Origin: Cryptomeria japonica
Taxonomy: Eukaryota; Streptophyta; Pinopsida; Cupressales; Cupressaceae
Length of the DNA: 64,000 nt
Direction: 5' to 3'
Assembly: GCF_030272615.1 (NCBI RefSeq)
Contig: NC_081408.1
Location: forward strand, 764,230,173 to 764,294,172
A program made the position numbers and the translations under genes. The notes beneath the pieces were generated by a model. That model did not search any database. It saw only the letters and a list, made by a program, of their open reading frames with translations, and was not told the origin of the DNA. Of the stretch, positions 36,701-44,397 are shown piece after piece (within the stretch, counting starts at the first letter, position 1; every line of letters starts with the position of its first letter).

Positions 36701-39700
36701 TGAATCAAAGAGATGACATGTTCAAAAGGTATTAATTTAAGTCTCAATCATTCCCCAATTAGGAGGTGAGTTGAGTTAATCTAACTGAGACAGAGTGGCA
36801 CCTAATTGCCATCAATCAAGGATAAATGAGGCAGCGATGGCATTTGTGTACCTCAAGTCAAGGTGAACACATCATTATTAGCTACCTAGGTGTGAATAAT
36901 TAAACATTCCTATTACCCTAAGTAAACTTAATAACTTGGTGCAATATTATTCTTAAGATGGACAGTATCCTGGGCAAAGTAATATATTGACACCAACAAA
37001 TGTAAGTTGGGGCACATGTAAACATTAAGACTTTGGAAGTATGTGCATCTGTTTTATACTGCCCATGCACTATGAAAAGTTGAGATTAGATATAAGAAGG
37101 CAGTTGTGATGTCTGTGTTCCTTGTTTTTACATTTTCCAAGATGCGCACATGCCACATTTCACTTGATTTTTGCTAAATAGCCACATCAATTGTATGTTG
37201 AATTGGCTGATATTTTTGTTCTGATGTTTGGAATGTTTACAGACAGATCATTGGACAGCAGGGGGACTCTCCATTTATTTTAAAGAGTGAATGCAGATGT
37301 GCGTTTTTATCAGGGAAAGAAAATACTGGACGGTCAGATGGTAGGAAAATTTAGTGCATGGAAAAGAAGTTGAATGTTTAGGAGTTAAAAGTAGTGAAAT
37401 GAAGTTTATTAAGCACTGGATAGTTAAACCATAGTTTGCAGACTCAGACTCGGAGAGTACTTGGAAAGCCCAAAAGTTTTGACCCGGCAAAAACTTGGCA
37501 ACTTAGAAAGTACTAAAAAATAAAATTTCTTAAAGAATTTTTTTGCAAAATTCAATTACAAATTTATTAAATTAAAAATTGATGTCTTGAAAGAGAAGAT
37601 GCATGTTTTTATTGCAAATCAATGTGTAAAAAATGCATTTTTATCTGTGCTTTTCCTATTTCTATAAAAACATGAGTTAAACTTGTAAAAGTTCACCCAG
37701 AAAAAAAAATAGAGAGTACTCAGCAACTCGGAGAGTACTTGCAGAGTTTGCAAACCATGGTTAAAACATTGACAAGGAAGAATCAACAACTAGTAAAGGA
37801 AGAGGAAGCAAACCTTATGCTGTCACTATAATGTAATTGGACAAGTTTGGATTTCTTTTCATGTTCTTTATTAATATTTATTTTGCAATGTACTGGCATG
37901 ATTAACTGGAATCTATCTAATCATGGTTTAAATATATATTACATTCAAGAGAACTTCTTGTTAATGTTAGGTAGCTATGGTCAGATTCCTTCAGGCCGAC
38001 ATAGCTGATATAAATGTCTAAGTGGCCTATCGACCTTAGTCATTTATATGAGCCAATTTATTAAACATATGATGCCGACTTTGCATATTTATATTTGCAA
38101 ATTAAATAAAACGTTTTGTCAAAGAAATATAACTATTTGTTAAACCCGCCACCCTTGATGAAAGTCGTGTTAGACGTGTTGGTTGATATTGAGCCGACTC
38201 TTGGAATAGACGTGTTGCTTGGAGTCACCCATGTATGGGTATATATAGATTGACTCCCCCTCTCCACAAGGCATCAAATTACATATCAAGCAGATCGAAT
38301 TATCTAAAGCAGTCTGCATACTCCTTCAGCAGATCGGATCCTCGTCTACAGCAGTTCAAAGTAGAAGATACACAGCTCTCCTCCACACTACATTCAGACA
38401 CAGGCGAATTCATTATCTCCATCAAGGAGACCAATATATATATATAGTAAATTAGCACTATTATTATAGTTGCAGATCGGCCTTGTTGGTGGGGCCTCGT
38501 AACTGACTGTGTATTAGCCATATTGTATTCATTTACTTCAATACATATACGAGATATATAGCTGGGTTTTTCTCTCTCATGTTGGAGGGTTTTCCCAGGG
38601 TACATGGTGTACAATTTTGTTTGAATTATTTTCTATCTGATTTCTCCTAATCTGATCATAAACTTAACGCTTCTGATACCAGTTTTTTTTTAGCATTTCT
38701 ATATGATTTATACTGCAATTGGTAGGTTTTTTGTTTTAGAGAGAAATTTTCATGTGACTATACAGGTTTATTGATCCCTTTCATTATATTGCTCATCCTA
38801 ATATGTAGCCAGAAATTTGCCCCAAATGATCAAAATCTGTAATAGCCCCTTATATCTGGATATGTAGAATATAGATATTTCTTGCAGCCTGTCCTCAAGC
38901 AGCGGAATGCTGATGCTAGATTTATGTGCTAATTTACAGGTTGTGAAGCCCTTGTTACAAGAAAGGACGAGGAGGAAAATACAGGTGTTGCAAGGTTGTG
39001 GAAGGGATGAGCTACTGAAGGTATCTTGATTTGAACATACTACAGAGTTTTGTATTATGTTTTGGCCTATAAATTGTGGAATTATGAGAACAGTTGTAAT
39101 GCCACTTTTAGGAGACTTGGTATTGTCTATGTTTTAGGTTTTATAGAATCTAGATAAATTCCTTGTTACAGTTTTCCTGTAAAATACTGTATTACATGGC
39201 TGTTTATCTGTTTGACAAGCATGCCTGTGATCTTTTTTCTGGGTTTGCCTATGAAATATAAATAGGGGCAACCTCTCAACATGAAGCAAGTAGGGCTGTT
39301 TGTCTTTTTTAGATCAGTCATATAGGAGTCACAAATGATGGCTAAATAAGTCAGTTGTGATAACTTAATAGGATTTCCTTCTGTTTAAGCTTTATGGATG
39401 GAATCTGGTTTTAAGTTCATGGTTTGAATGTTTTACGGATAAATTCTAGTTATAATAAAAAAAGATAATGTTTTCTGTAAAATTAAAAATACTCTATTAT
39501 TTGGTTGTCTATTTATTTGTCATGTGATTTTCTTTCAACTCTTGCTAGTTTTTCTATAGAGGCGATCCATCCAGCATCAAACAAATTAAGTTGTTTATCT
39601 TTGTTAGAGTAGTCAAGTAGAATACAACCAAGAACCAACTATGGCTAAATTAGTTGTGTGATAAAACCTCAGGCTTTCCTAGGTTGAGTGTTGAGGAGGG

Positions 39701-40913
39701 AAAATGATCAACTCGAGAATGTGAAATTTTGGCATAGCAGACAAATAACTAAGGTTAGAAGATTGTTTTGCTGTCATTCGTTTCTCACCACCACCTAGCG
39801 ACTGCAGCCCTCCAAGTCTCATTTTAATTCTCACATTTCAACAGATTTCTATTTTTGTAGTATGTTCATATTTTTTGTTTGGTTTTGAAATTTGAACATA
39901 TCATCCGCCTTTGAGAATTCCTTGACCGATTGAATGTCAATAAATTTTTATTAGTGCATCACTATGATGTTGGTAACCAATTATACATTTTAATGCTATC
40001 AGATTTCCACAATCCATGCATATATTATTTGTTATTTTTGGATTTGATTGTGTGCAATTTTAATCATTTCAACAATGATTAAAATTGCACAAAATCAAAT
40101 CCAGAAATAACAAATAATGTTGTACATTTTTTTGGCGAGTATACTGATGCATAACATTCATTGTTGCATGATTGCTACCTGCTCTCTACATATCAATTAC
40201 TTGTACCTTTTATGATTTGGAATTGAACAGAGTCCATTTGATGCTGGAGTTACAATCACGCTTGCAGCTTTATTTATATGAATTATGCGGTAACCATTTG
40301 ACTATATACAGAATTGAAAATCAGGATGGAATGCCTGTTTTGAACACAATTTGAAATGGAATAAATGCTAAAAATAAATATTAATCCGAAAATTTTGGAA
40401 ATTGGAAAATAAACTGTAATTAAATTGGGTAGGAATTAATACTCTCAAATTAAGCATCCATTTTTCTGTATGCTTTGTAATAGTTTTAGATGAGGTTATA
40501 TTTTCTATGACAATTGAGCAATTGTTCTTGATGCCCAAGAATGTTCTTTGCAGGTAATGGACTATGATGTTCTGCCTCATTTCTCAAGGCAGGAGGGGTC
40601 TGGTTCATCCAGACGTAATAATGATCAGATGATAGATTGTTTTTCTCCAAATCATCAATTTCATTTGGAACTTTATGACTATATAAAGCAGCAAGCATCT
40701 ATTGCGAAGCCTGTTGCACCTGCCAAAATGGGTTCATTTCATGTGGATGTGCCAGAGCAGGATGACGAAGGAACAGTGATCATTCAAACTATTGAAACTG
40801 CACTGCATAGTATGGGCAATGAATCAGAAGTTGAGAATGGTATTGCTAATTTAAGAGTAAATGGTGATCAATCTCTGAGATTACAAACAACAGGTAGTAG
40901 AAACGAGGATTAA
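7467..40913 (+). CDS. SEC14-like phosphatidylinositol transfer protein (CRAL-TRIO), 3' nine exons
   Basis: Joined exons are 7467-7550, 7678-7731, 8480-8557, 10763-10816, 11110-11169, 11266-11361, 18667-18768, 38940-39020 and 40554-40913. All joints are phase 0 with GT-AG borders, giving 322 residues. Residues 1-72 form the CRAL-TRIO N-terminal helical region (FLRAREGNVAKANKM; LLDCLYWRVQNEIDNILA). The lipid-binding CRAL-TRIO fold runs from GRPVFAIGVG to the block ending DYDVLPHF, with the hallmark VLDMTGLKLSAL, DDLNYPEKTETYYIVNAP and FSACWKVVKPLL. The tail (about 100 residues) contains CFSPNHQFHLELYDYIKQQ, typical of plant cytosolic SEC14-like proteins, and ends in an acidic, poorly conserved stretch. 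Family proteins bind and exchange phosphatidylinositol and phosphatidylcholine between membranes and help set phosphoinositide pools. The first exon (about 28 residues with the start codon) lies outside the window or was not recognised. No stop or frameshift interrupts the exons, so the gene is probably functional. Confidence 0.9.
7678..7731 (+). CDS. SEC14-like gene, exon 3
   Basis: 18 codons, LLDCLYWRVQNEIDNILA, between CTGCAG and GTATAA. It matches the L..L.WR motif that follows the FLRAR helix in this family. Confidence 0.88.
8480..8557 (+). CDS. SEC14-like gene, exon 4
   Basis: 26 codons beginning KPIQPREVYNDVRESQLIG and ending TGYCKK, between TTGCAG and GTAAGA. It joins the N-terminal helices to the lipid-binding fold. 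Confidence 0.88.
9437..9765 (+). mobile_element. Degenerate foldback hAT-like element, copy A
   Basis: Dense GGGTTC/CCCGGG text bounded on the right by GAACCGGAATTGGTACTTAG, whose complement resembles the CTAAGTTACCGGTTC terminus of the intact copy at 17124-17531. The left end is decayed (GTGTTACTGGGTTC near 9437). A CA microsatellite has grown inside it. Confidence 0.5.
9664..9720. repeat. (CA)n microsatellite
   Basis: About 28 uninterrupted CA units, followed by a short TA run. Located in intron 4 of the SEC14-like gene. Confidence 0.95.
9864..9995 (+). mobile_element. Partial foldback-element end plus inverted CATA/TATG microsatellite
   Basis: Starts with CTAAGTTACCCGGTTTGGGT, the terminus of the same foldback family, then runs into (CATA)n near 9919 and (TATG)n ending near 9995, which are complementary and could fold back on each other. 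The other terminus was not found. Confidence 0.45.
10763..10816 (+). CDS. SEC14-like gene, exon 5
   Basis: 18 codons, GRPVFAIGVGLSGYDKAS, between TTGCAG and GTAAGA. It is the first strand of the CRAL-TRIO lipid-binding fold. Confidence 0.9.
11110..11169 (+). CDS. SEC14-like gene, exon 6
   Basis: 20 codons, PDKYVQSHIQMNEYRDQVLL, between ATGCAG and GTAAGT. It matches the YVQSHIQxNEYRD block of plant SEC14-like proteins. Confidence 0.9.
11266..11361 (+). CDS. SEC14-like gene, exon 7a (VLDMTGLKLSAL block)
   Basis: 32 codons including HGRYIGPCLKVLDMTGLKL, between TTTCAG and GTTTGT. The VxDMxGL core is a signature of the CRAL-TRIO fold. The following intron is 7,305 bp. Confidence 0.9.
12435..13268 (+). 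mobile_element. Copia-type solo LTR with ATAAT target duplication
   Basis: Begins TGTTGATTTTG and ends AACTAACA, with ATAAT directly repeated at 12430-12434 and 13269-13273. It shares a 3' block (GGGTTTTTCCTCAT...GGTTTTCCCAGGGTA, then TCTGATCAT near the end) with the LTR at 37959-38669. No PBS or PPT is attached, so it is a solo LTR left by recombination. It is nested in the LINE remnant. Confidence 0.85.
14531..14667 (-). repeat. In-frame tandem duplication (about 69 bp) in the LINE zf-RVT region
   Basis: ACATTTCAAAGGTCCCATAA starts at 14531 and again at 14600; ATAGCCGAGAAGG starts at 14583 and again at 14655. The minus-strand peptide therefore carries (T/S)IGFMGPLKC twice. Confidence 0.85.
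14942..15239. repeat. Compound (ATGT)n/(ATGC)n microsatellite
   Basis: About 300 bp of ATGT, ATGC and ATGG tetranucleotides in patches. Long frames on both strands (repeats of MHAYIHTC or MYVCMHACM) are products of the repeat, not genes. Confidence 0.95.
15240..16159. other. Intronic sequence, nothing recognised
   Basis: AT-rich, no coherent frame, within the 7.3-kb SEC14 intron. Confidence 0.5.
16160..16900 (+). pseudogene. Copia-type gag (UBN2-like) remnant
   Basis: Successive plus-strand frames read LTPFNYHEWKLVVSIMLKSQ, then KWFNKCDQAFGLLCLNLSPD and EASKTPNEVWLALGQLF. This is the order seen in the gag-polypeptide (UBN2 / retrotran_gag_2) domain of plant Copia elements. Stops and frameshifts interrupt it, and no protease, integrase or RT follows. 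The foldback element at 17124 interrupts the downstream text. Confidence 0.65.
17124..17531. mobile_element. Foldback hAT-like MITE, best copy
   Basis: Starts CTAAGTTACCGGTTC and ends with its complement GAACCGGTAACTTAG. Flanks are TTTTTTTC at 17116-17123 and again at 17532-17539, an 8-bp duplication as made by hAT transposases, although low-complexity. Inside, GC-rich CCCGGG/GGGTTC text on both sides can fold back on itself around an AT-rich centre. It has no coding capacity. Confidence 0.75.
17540..18666. other. Intronic sequence before exon 7b
   Basis: AT-rich, short frames only. The final 60 bases form a normal acceptor tract ending TTGCAG at 18666. Confidence 0.5.
18667..18768 (+). CDS. 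SEC14-like gene, exon 7b (YYIVNAP block)
   Basis: 34 codons, starting ILTMISTIDDLNYPEK and ending FSACWK, between TTGCAG and GTATTC. It carries the YPE..YIVNAP..F...W.  signature of SEC14 proteins. The next intron is 20,171 bp. Confidence 0.93.
18695..19345 (+). repeat. Tandem duplication of exon 7b and following intron, decayed
   Basis: The second unit begins near 19020. It repeats AATTATCCAG(G/A)AAAGACAGAG, then a shortened pseudo-exon ending at a preserved donor (AGAAGGTATTCTC near 19090), then the same intronic text (AAGTTGTATATTT, GTAATATTTGGCATG, GTGAGC...CTGATTGAT). Unit length is about 325 bp. The pseudo-exon has lost bases, so its frame differs from the real exon. Confidence 0.85.
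19794..20203 (-). mobile_element. Possible degenerate solo LTR
   Basis: On the minus strand it begins TGTAATGTCCCC and ends GGGATATAACA, a TG...CA layout with short inverted ends. No target-site duplication matched. Confidence 0.35.
20760..20860 (-). mobile_element. Foldback-family fragment
   Basis: The minus-strand text TAATTTACTGGTTCGAGGTC followed by GGTTCCCAGGTTTG resembles the GC-rich ends of the family at 17124-17531. Short and without the second end. Confidence 0.35.
21158..21882. mobile_element. GC-rich hAT-like nonautonomous element
   Basis: Begins CAGTGTTCCA and ends TGGAACGCTG, near-inverted termini of the CAGxG type used by hAT elements. Flanks GATTAAAA and (G)ATTAGAAA are close to an imperfect 8-bp duplication. 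Inside are a 16-base G run (21248-21263) and an inverted pair around 21735-21775 (GAGACATCTCCAAAACTCC then GGAGATGCCGAGACGTCTC). No transposase. Confidence 0.55.
21883..23838. other. Intronic sequence with a faint foldback-family trace
   Basis: No gene seen. At about 23050-23200 there is text such as CCCAGGGCAAACCTGCACTG and GGGACCCATACCTGG, similar in style to the foldback family. A CTG-rich stretch lies near 23710-23830. Confidence 0.4.
23839..24093 (-). pseudogene. Unrecognised coding-like fragment
   Basis: A minus-strand frame of about 84 residues reads SEDKPFLKGPMEFLRKYNDG near its start and SFAVEVVRSSDKLSEIDPPV toward its end, finishing in a stop. The mix of charged and hydrophobic residues is protein-like and unlike the low-complexity frames around it. 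In-frame codons continue upstream (KRWLLWLF), so the piece may be one exon or a captured gene fragment. I do not recognise the family. It lies antisense in the 20-kb SEC14 intron. Confidence 0.35.
24094..24532. other. Intronic sequence, nothing recognised
   Basis: AT-rich spacer between the coding-like fragment and the LTR that starts near 24533. Confidence 0.4.
24533..25560 (-). mobile_element. 3' LTR of the orphan-ORF retroelement
   Basis: The plus-strand left end TGTTGACGTGTATTTTGTAC gives a minus-strand end in ...GTCAACA. On the minus strand the block has the palindrome AAACCCTAATTAGGGTTT (25464-25447), 62 bp later a TATA box (CTATATATACC, 25384-25374), and further on AATAAA-type signals near 25205. 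This is promoter then polyadenylation order. The right border is set only roughly. Confidence 0.5.
25374..25464 (-). promoter_or_regulatory. LTR core promoter: telo-box palindrome plus TATA
   Basis: An 18-bp perfect palindrome made of two inverted AAACCCTAA telo-boxes lies 62 bp upstream of a TATA box. The same pair at nearly the same spacing occurs at 885-974 in another LTR on the other strand. Confidence 0.5.
25576..28786 (-). pseudogene. Orphan retroelement ORF of about 1,070 codons (two stops, one frameshift)
   Basis: The start chosen is the ATG reading MATPKAGASTSRPAL at 28786. The frame breaks at three places: a TGA at about 28637 in SVKKF-(W?)-EVPYIG, a TAA at about 28175 after FGKWMF, and a one-base shift near 27930-27965 in the HLHH/HLEVTDTFTM region. 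After that 25576-27966 is open for 796 codons. The N-terminal half is the conserved part shared with 4492-6907. The middle (about 26750-27200) is rich in E, K, R, S with repeated EGN(P/L)... units. The C-terminal third is leucine/isoleucine-rich with heptad-like helices (TLDEATDLFEALKDKLREEM; LEERVKVIF; LEERMRNLLEIP), consistent with coiled coils. A self-assembling or RNA-binding structural protein is a possible role but is inference only. No enzyme motif is visible. Confidence 0.65.
28787..29564 (-). other. Leader between hairpin array and orphan ORF
   Basis: AT-rich, no frame of note. It holds an A18 run at 29293-29310 and another A run near 29339. On the minus strand it would be the last part of the 5' leader. 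Confidence 0.4.
29565..31326 (-). repeat. Twelve-copy hairpin array with ~166-bp period
   Basis: Each copy has a left arm close to TCGCTCTGGTCCCT, a 4-7 base loop, and a right arm close to AGGGACAGGAGCGA. The right arms (counting from AGGGAC or AGGAC) start at about 29584, 29751, 29919, 30086, 30251, 30418, 30462, 30628, 30794, 30960, 31136 and 31313. Spacings are 167, 168, 167, 165, 167, 44, 166, 166, 166, 176 and 177. The spacer sequences between cores are strongly diverged while the cores stay recognisable. Loop-proximal pairs change together in some copies: GTCCCT with AGGGAC in most, GTCCTTC with GAAGGAC at 29908-29924. Confidence 0.9.
34121..34420. repeat. Imperfect 120-bp tandem trimer
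   Basis: GTGGAATC(T/A)CA starts at 34121, 34241 and 34360, each followed by (A/T)ATGTC(G/A)TGTG and a CACATTCC-like segment. It lies in the non-coding middle of the Copia-type element. Frames across it are artefacts. Confidence 0.65.
35727..36079. mobile_element. Possible foldback MITE
   Basis: The left end GAGGTTCGAATTTAATCGAA and the complement of the right end (AAGGTTTGAATTTGAATTCG) are similar, giving imperfect inverted ends around an AT-rich centre. No clear target duplication. It lies inside the Copia-type element. Confidence 0.4.
36476..36488 (-). promoter_or_regulatory. Primer-binding site of the Copia-type element
   Basis: TGGTATCAGAACC on the minus strand directly follows the LTR end ...AAACA. 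It matches the tRNA-iMet primer type at most positions. Confidence 0.7.
36611..36754. repeat. 74-bp tandem duplication inside the LTR
   Basis: AGGCCCATTGGATCCATGAA starts at 36611 and again at 36685, and the text repeats almost exactly to TCAATCATTCC. The partner LTR has one copy only. Confidence 0.9.
37426..37770. mobile_element. Possible foldback MITE (AACCATGGTTTGC ends)
   Basis: The left end AACCATAGTTTGCAGACTC and the complement of the right end (AACCATGGTTTGCAAACTC) match closely. CTCGGAGAGTACTTG occurs near both ends. The centre is AT-rich and non-coding. No matching target duplication was found. Confidence 0.55.
37959..38669 (+). mobile_element. Copia-type solo LTR with CTTCT target duplication
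   Basis: Begins TGTTAATGTTAGG and ends AACTTAACG, where the usual final A has become G. CTTCT is directly repeated at 37954-37958 and 38670-38674. A TATA box (GTATATATAG) is near 38239. The 3' block (GGGTTTTTC, GGTTTTCCCAGGGTA, TCTGATCAT) is shared with the solo LTR at 12435-13268. Confidence 0.82.
38940..39020 (+). CDS. SEC14-like gene, exon 8
   Basis: 27 codons, VVKPLLQERTRRKIQVLQGC to DELLK, between TTACAG and GTATCT. It completes the CRAL-TRIO fold after a 20.2-kb intron. Confidence 0.93.
40024..40118. repeat. 44-bp near-perfect hairpin in the last SEC14 intron
   Basis: Arms 40024-40067 and 40075-40118 are complementary at 42 of 44 positions around a 7-base loop (TTCAACA). Size and pairing resemble a young MIRNA-like or siRNA-producing foldback. 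It could equally be a small foldback transposon end pair. Confidence 0.85.
40554..40913 (+). CDS. SEC14-like gene, last coding exon
   Basis: 119 codons plus TAA. It starts VMDYDVLPHFSRQEGSGSSR after TTTGCAG, contains CFSPNHQFHLELYDYIKQQ, and ends GSRNED. The bases after the stop (AAGGTAAAG) look like a donor, so a 3'-UTR intron is possible. Confidence 0.92.
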   Translation, partial: VMDYDVLPHFSRQEGSGSSRRNNDQMIDCFSPNHQFHLELYDYIKQQASIAKPVAPAKMGSFHVDVPEQDDEGTVIIQTIETALHSMGNESEVENGIANLRVNGDQSLRLQTTGSRNED

Positions 40914-43900
40914 GGTAAAGTGCATTTGATATTCAAATTACATCCCAACGTAAGTTGAACTCTGTTTCCACTGCTGTTTGGGATTCAGAATTTTATCCTT
41001 CCTTTCATGGATAAGATTGAAATTTCAAACGATCTCCAGCATGACAATTTCTTCTCCAGGCTGGCATTTTGTCCCACTAATGCATTGTAGTAGGATGTCT
41101 TTTTGTGGAAGTATTTCTGACTTCCATTCTCTATAATTTGTGAAAATGGGAGCCTTGATTTTCCTACATGAATCAAAGTAGGTGGGAAGGAAATTAAATT
41201 TTGACAAAAAATTGTCTAGATGGGCTTCTTTGGAAACTTGGGGAAACCAAAAAGAGGCCTACCTTAAGCAGCTTCAAGATTTTAACTACTATTTGGATAT
41301 TAATGTCCGTATTTTCTTTTGCTGGCAAAAGACCACACATTTTGCCTTGAGACATTTTTGAGGATGGATAAACACCTCATATATGGAGAGAGTGTTGAAA
41401 GATCTGTTGGTAATTAATTTTTAGAAGTGTGCTGCTTCTATGTCAGCTTATTGTATTACTGTTAGTAACTCTGCATTTATTCTTTGCGCAATTGGTGCTC
41501 TATGGAATTTGTGAAAGAAGCATAGTAAAGGCTTCAGTTATGGCTATTAATTGAAACAAACAGTTGCATAATTTATAGCAACAACACACAAAATTGCAGT
41601 CTCAGTAATGATGCTGATCTTTCTTAATACACTAATGAAGAACCATGTGATGTTTGAAGTCTAATGCTAAATATTGCCTGGTAATTTCACAAATCAAAAC
41701 TCATCAGACATCTTTCTAGCCCCATTTTTGCTTCTTAGCACACCATCCGACAGTTGTTCAATTAGAAGACAGCTACTTTTGCCGCTAAGACTCGTCAGAC
41801 CAGTATATTTGCACTTGGTATGAGTACTCAATAAATTAATTGATCAACACAAACTTTGTTTATTTACAGTAAGGTCTGATTGAATAAGTTGCAGTGCCCG
41901 ATGCAAATAAGCAAAAATTAGTACTTATGTTTTCAGATTTATATTGTCAAGTGCACGTTAGCAAAAAAGAACACAGCTTTAACGAGAGGAAGAAAACACA
42001 AACAACAGAGAACCGAACAACATTTGACCTTGAGAGAACCAGAAAAGGAGAAAACTCAAGAACAGTCAAGTATTTCTTCATGTCCACCATGTCTGCAATT
42101 TTTATTTACTGAAACGATATGCAACTAACCTTATTTACAATAGTTCCTTATGAACATTGTACATCAAGTTCAAGAAGGAAGCTGCAAAGACTCGGTAAGG
42201 AAAGAGACATGTGCTGCACTATGAAGTAATTGAAAATGCGAACTCTGGAAATTCATAACCTTCACTTAGGATATACTGATGGTTGTGTAACTTCAAGTCT
42301 ATCAAGCATGCTGGATGCAATTTTTATCAAAATAATCATTAATGAAAATTTAGAAGTGTTGGGTGGTATTGCATATAGCGTGGGGTTTTCAGCAAAATCC
42401 GTCTCTCGCCTTCAAACTGCTTTTGTGCTCCCTAAACCATGTGAGTACAAAAGTTGGAATGGTTTCGTTAAAGTTTACTGAGAAAATTCCAATGGAACAA
42501 AGCAAAAAAATATTGGGAAAAGACAACAACGTGGGAAAAGATAGCAAGGTGCTTCCATATGTATGTTTTTATCTGCCTACGTACTATAAATCCAATCTTC
42601 TTAGATTTTCAATCATCGCGAAGCCCAGTCATGAATACAGTGTGGAATTCAGCGAGCATACTCATTAATTTTGTATGGAATCCAGTAGGGTGTCCGTAAA
42701 TGCAAATAAATGTATTTATTGCAGACAATATTTGAATTTTTTATAGATTTTTTGATGGTTTTTATTGCTAGCCATGTCATTGTCTTCACCGCCTGCAGCC
42801 TCTATAAAATAGTTTGCATAGTGTATACATATATGCTACAAATACCTGTACAAGCCTACATGCAAACCACTACAAATTAGCACCTCATTATAGATTCAAC
42901 GGTGTTCAAGGTGAGTAGCTATCAAATCCTTATTGAAAGGTTTCTTTCATTTGTGCACTTTTTTCAGCTCTACAACTCATTTTCCATGGTCAGAATTGCG
43001 TCAGAGATAATTGTTTTAGTTAATGATGGTATGTTAATATTTTTAATCCTAATCCGTTGCTGGAGACATTTGTTGCTATTTAGAATTGCGTCAGAGATAA
43101 TTGTTTTAGTTAATGATGGCATGTTAATATTTTTAATCCTAATCCATTGCTGGAGACATCCATCGCTATTTTTACTGCGAATAAACTTAATGAACTTTAC
43201 AAAGTGCATAAAGTTATCTGGTCCAATGATATTAGCATTGTTAATTTTACAATTATTTTCTTTGTATTAGCATACTAACTTAGTTTATCTTAACTTTTCG
43301 CAAATTCGTTTTTCATAAAGTTCTTGCACATCTTTTCTTTTATTACACCTTTAGGTTCAAATTTTGAATAAATTTAAAATAGCAATGGAATAGTTTTTCC
43401 CATAAATTCTTTCTGGTTATTCTTTAAGTATTTCATACATTTTTACCACAAAAAGAAACACCAAAAAAACCTATGTTACTGAATTGCTTCAAAATTAGGC
43501 CAATTCCAAGTACGAAACGATCCAGAATCAGAATTTGCATAGGATCAACGTATAATCGATAAAGGTTAGGAATTATGTCCCTAAATTTTGCTCACTTACT
43601 GTCCTCTAAAAAACCCTAAACAACATTCTCCACTTAAGCAAATTTAAAACCCTAAACATAACCTTGGTTGCATTACGAATAAGATGCTTGAATACCAACA
43701 TCTCAATAGCCCATACAAACAAAAAAACCTCTTGAAAGAAATACATTTTTGTTTACGAACAATCAATTTCACATTTGAAGCAGCTAAACCGTACATCGTT
43801 ATTCATTAAAATTAATTAAAAGAAATAGTACTTGATAGAGGTCTAAACAAAAAATCTATAAGATTGAAAACTTTTGGAATAGTGGAGAGAATTTTGTATG

Positions 43901-44397
43901 TGTCATGCCCACTGATGTTCTATATAACGGAAATATTTTTTAAATTAAATTTTATTTAATATCTTGATATAATCATAATCTTAAATACATTCATTTTAAT
44001 CGAGTTAGTTATTATGAGTTTTTTTTTCAATTATGCTTGGCCATGATGTAAGCTAATAGCATTTCATTTAGTGTTTCTGATATTGAATGAGAATGATGCA
44101 TTCAGAATTCTTCTCTATAGGAACAAATCGAACTCTTACCGTACCGTGTTAGGAAACGTTTAAAAAAAAAAGGGTTAAGATTAGAATTATATTTAGTATT
44201 GTGCTTTTTAAATTTTCATATAGTTTTTAGGGGACAGTTAAATTGTTTGTGTGGTTGATATTTTTTGCTAGGTTATAATTTGTTAAGGTAGCTTTCTTCC
44301 ACTGTATAGGTTATACAGGTATTATTGTATTTCTTTCAGGTTTCCCGTTAGTTTAGTTTATTTCTTTAAACAACCCATTTTTTTTTATTGGCTTCGT
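40914..44397. other. Downstream flank of the SEC14-like gene
   Basis: Contains the unmapped 3' UTR and AT-rich spacer. No further gene seen. A 90-bp tandem duplication lies at 42992-43171. Confidence 0.4.
42992..43171. repeat. 90-bp tandem duplication
   Basis: AGAATTGCGTCAGAGATAAT starts at 42992 and 43082, and the two units differ at only a few bases. The period is a multiple of three, so the plus-strand frame 42902-43270 stays open with a repeated hydrophobic peptide. I do not take that frame as a gene. Confidence 0.9.

Larger units (their letters stand above)
32262..36998 (-). mobile_element. Degenerate Copia-type LTR retrotransposon with PBS and PPT
   Basis: On the minus strand: 5' LTR 36998-36489 (TGTTGGTGTC...GCAAACA); an abutting primer-binding site TGGTATCAGAACC (36488-36476), which fits an initiator-methionine tRNA 3' end as in Copia elements; about 2.8 kb of non-coding internal sequence; a polypurine tract AAAGGGGGGGCAAAGGGGG at about 33667-33650; and a 3' LTR 33649-32262. 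The two LTRs share long blocks (CAGGAAATGAATAAATAAT; AATTAGGAGGTGAGTT; AAGTCAAGGTGAA). The 3' LTR carries an extra block of roughly 0.9 kb between about 32690 and 33550. No gag-pol frame remains. Target-site duplication does not match. Confidence 0.7.

Noticed and set aside
38670-38682. CTTCTGATACCAG after the solo LTR, resembling a Copia primer-binding site
   Set aside because: It is in the wrong orientation for the LTR, whose TATA box reads on the plus strand. The first five bases are the target duplication.
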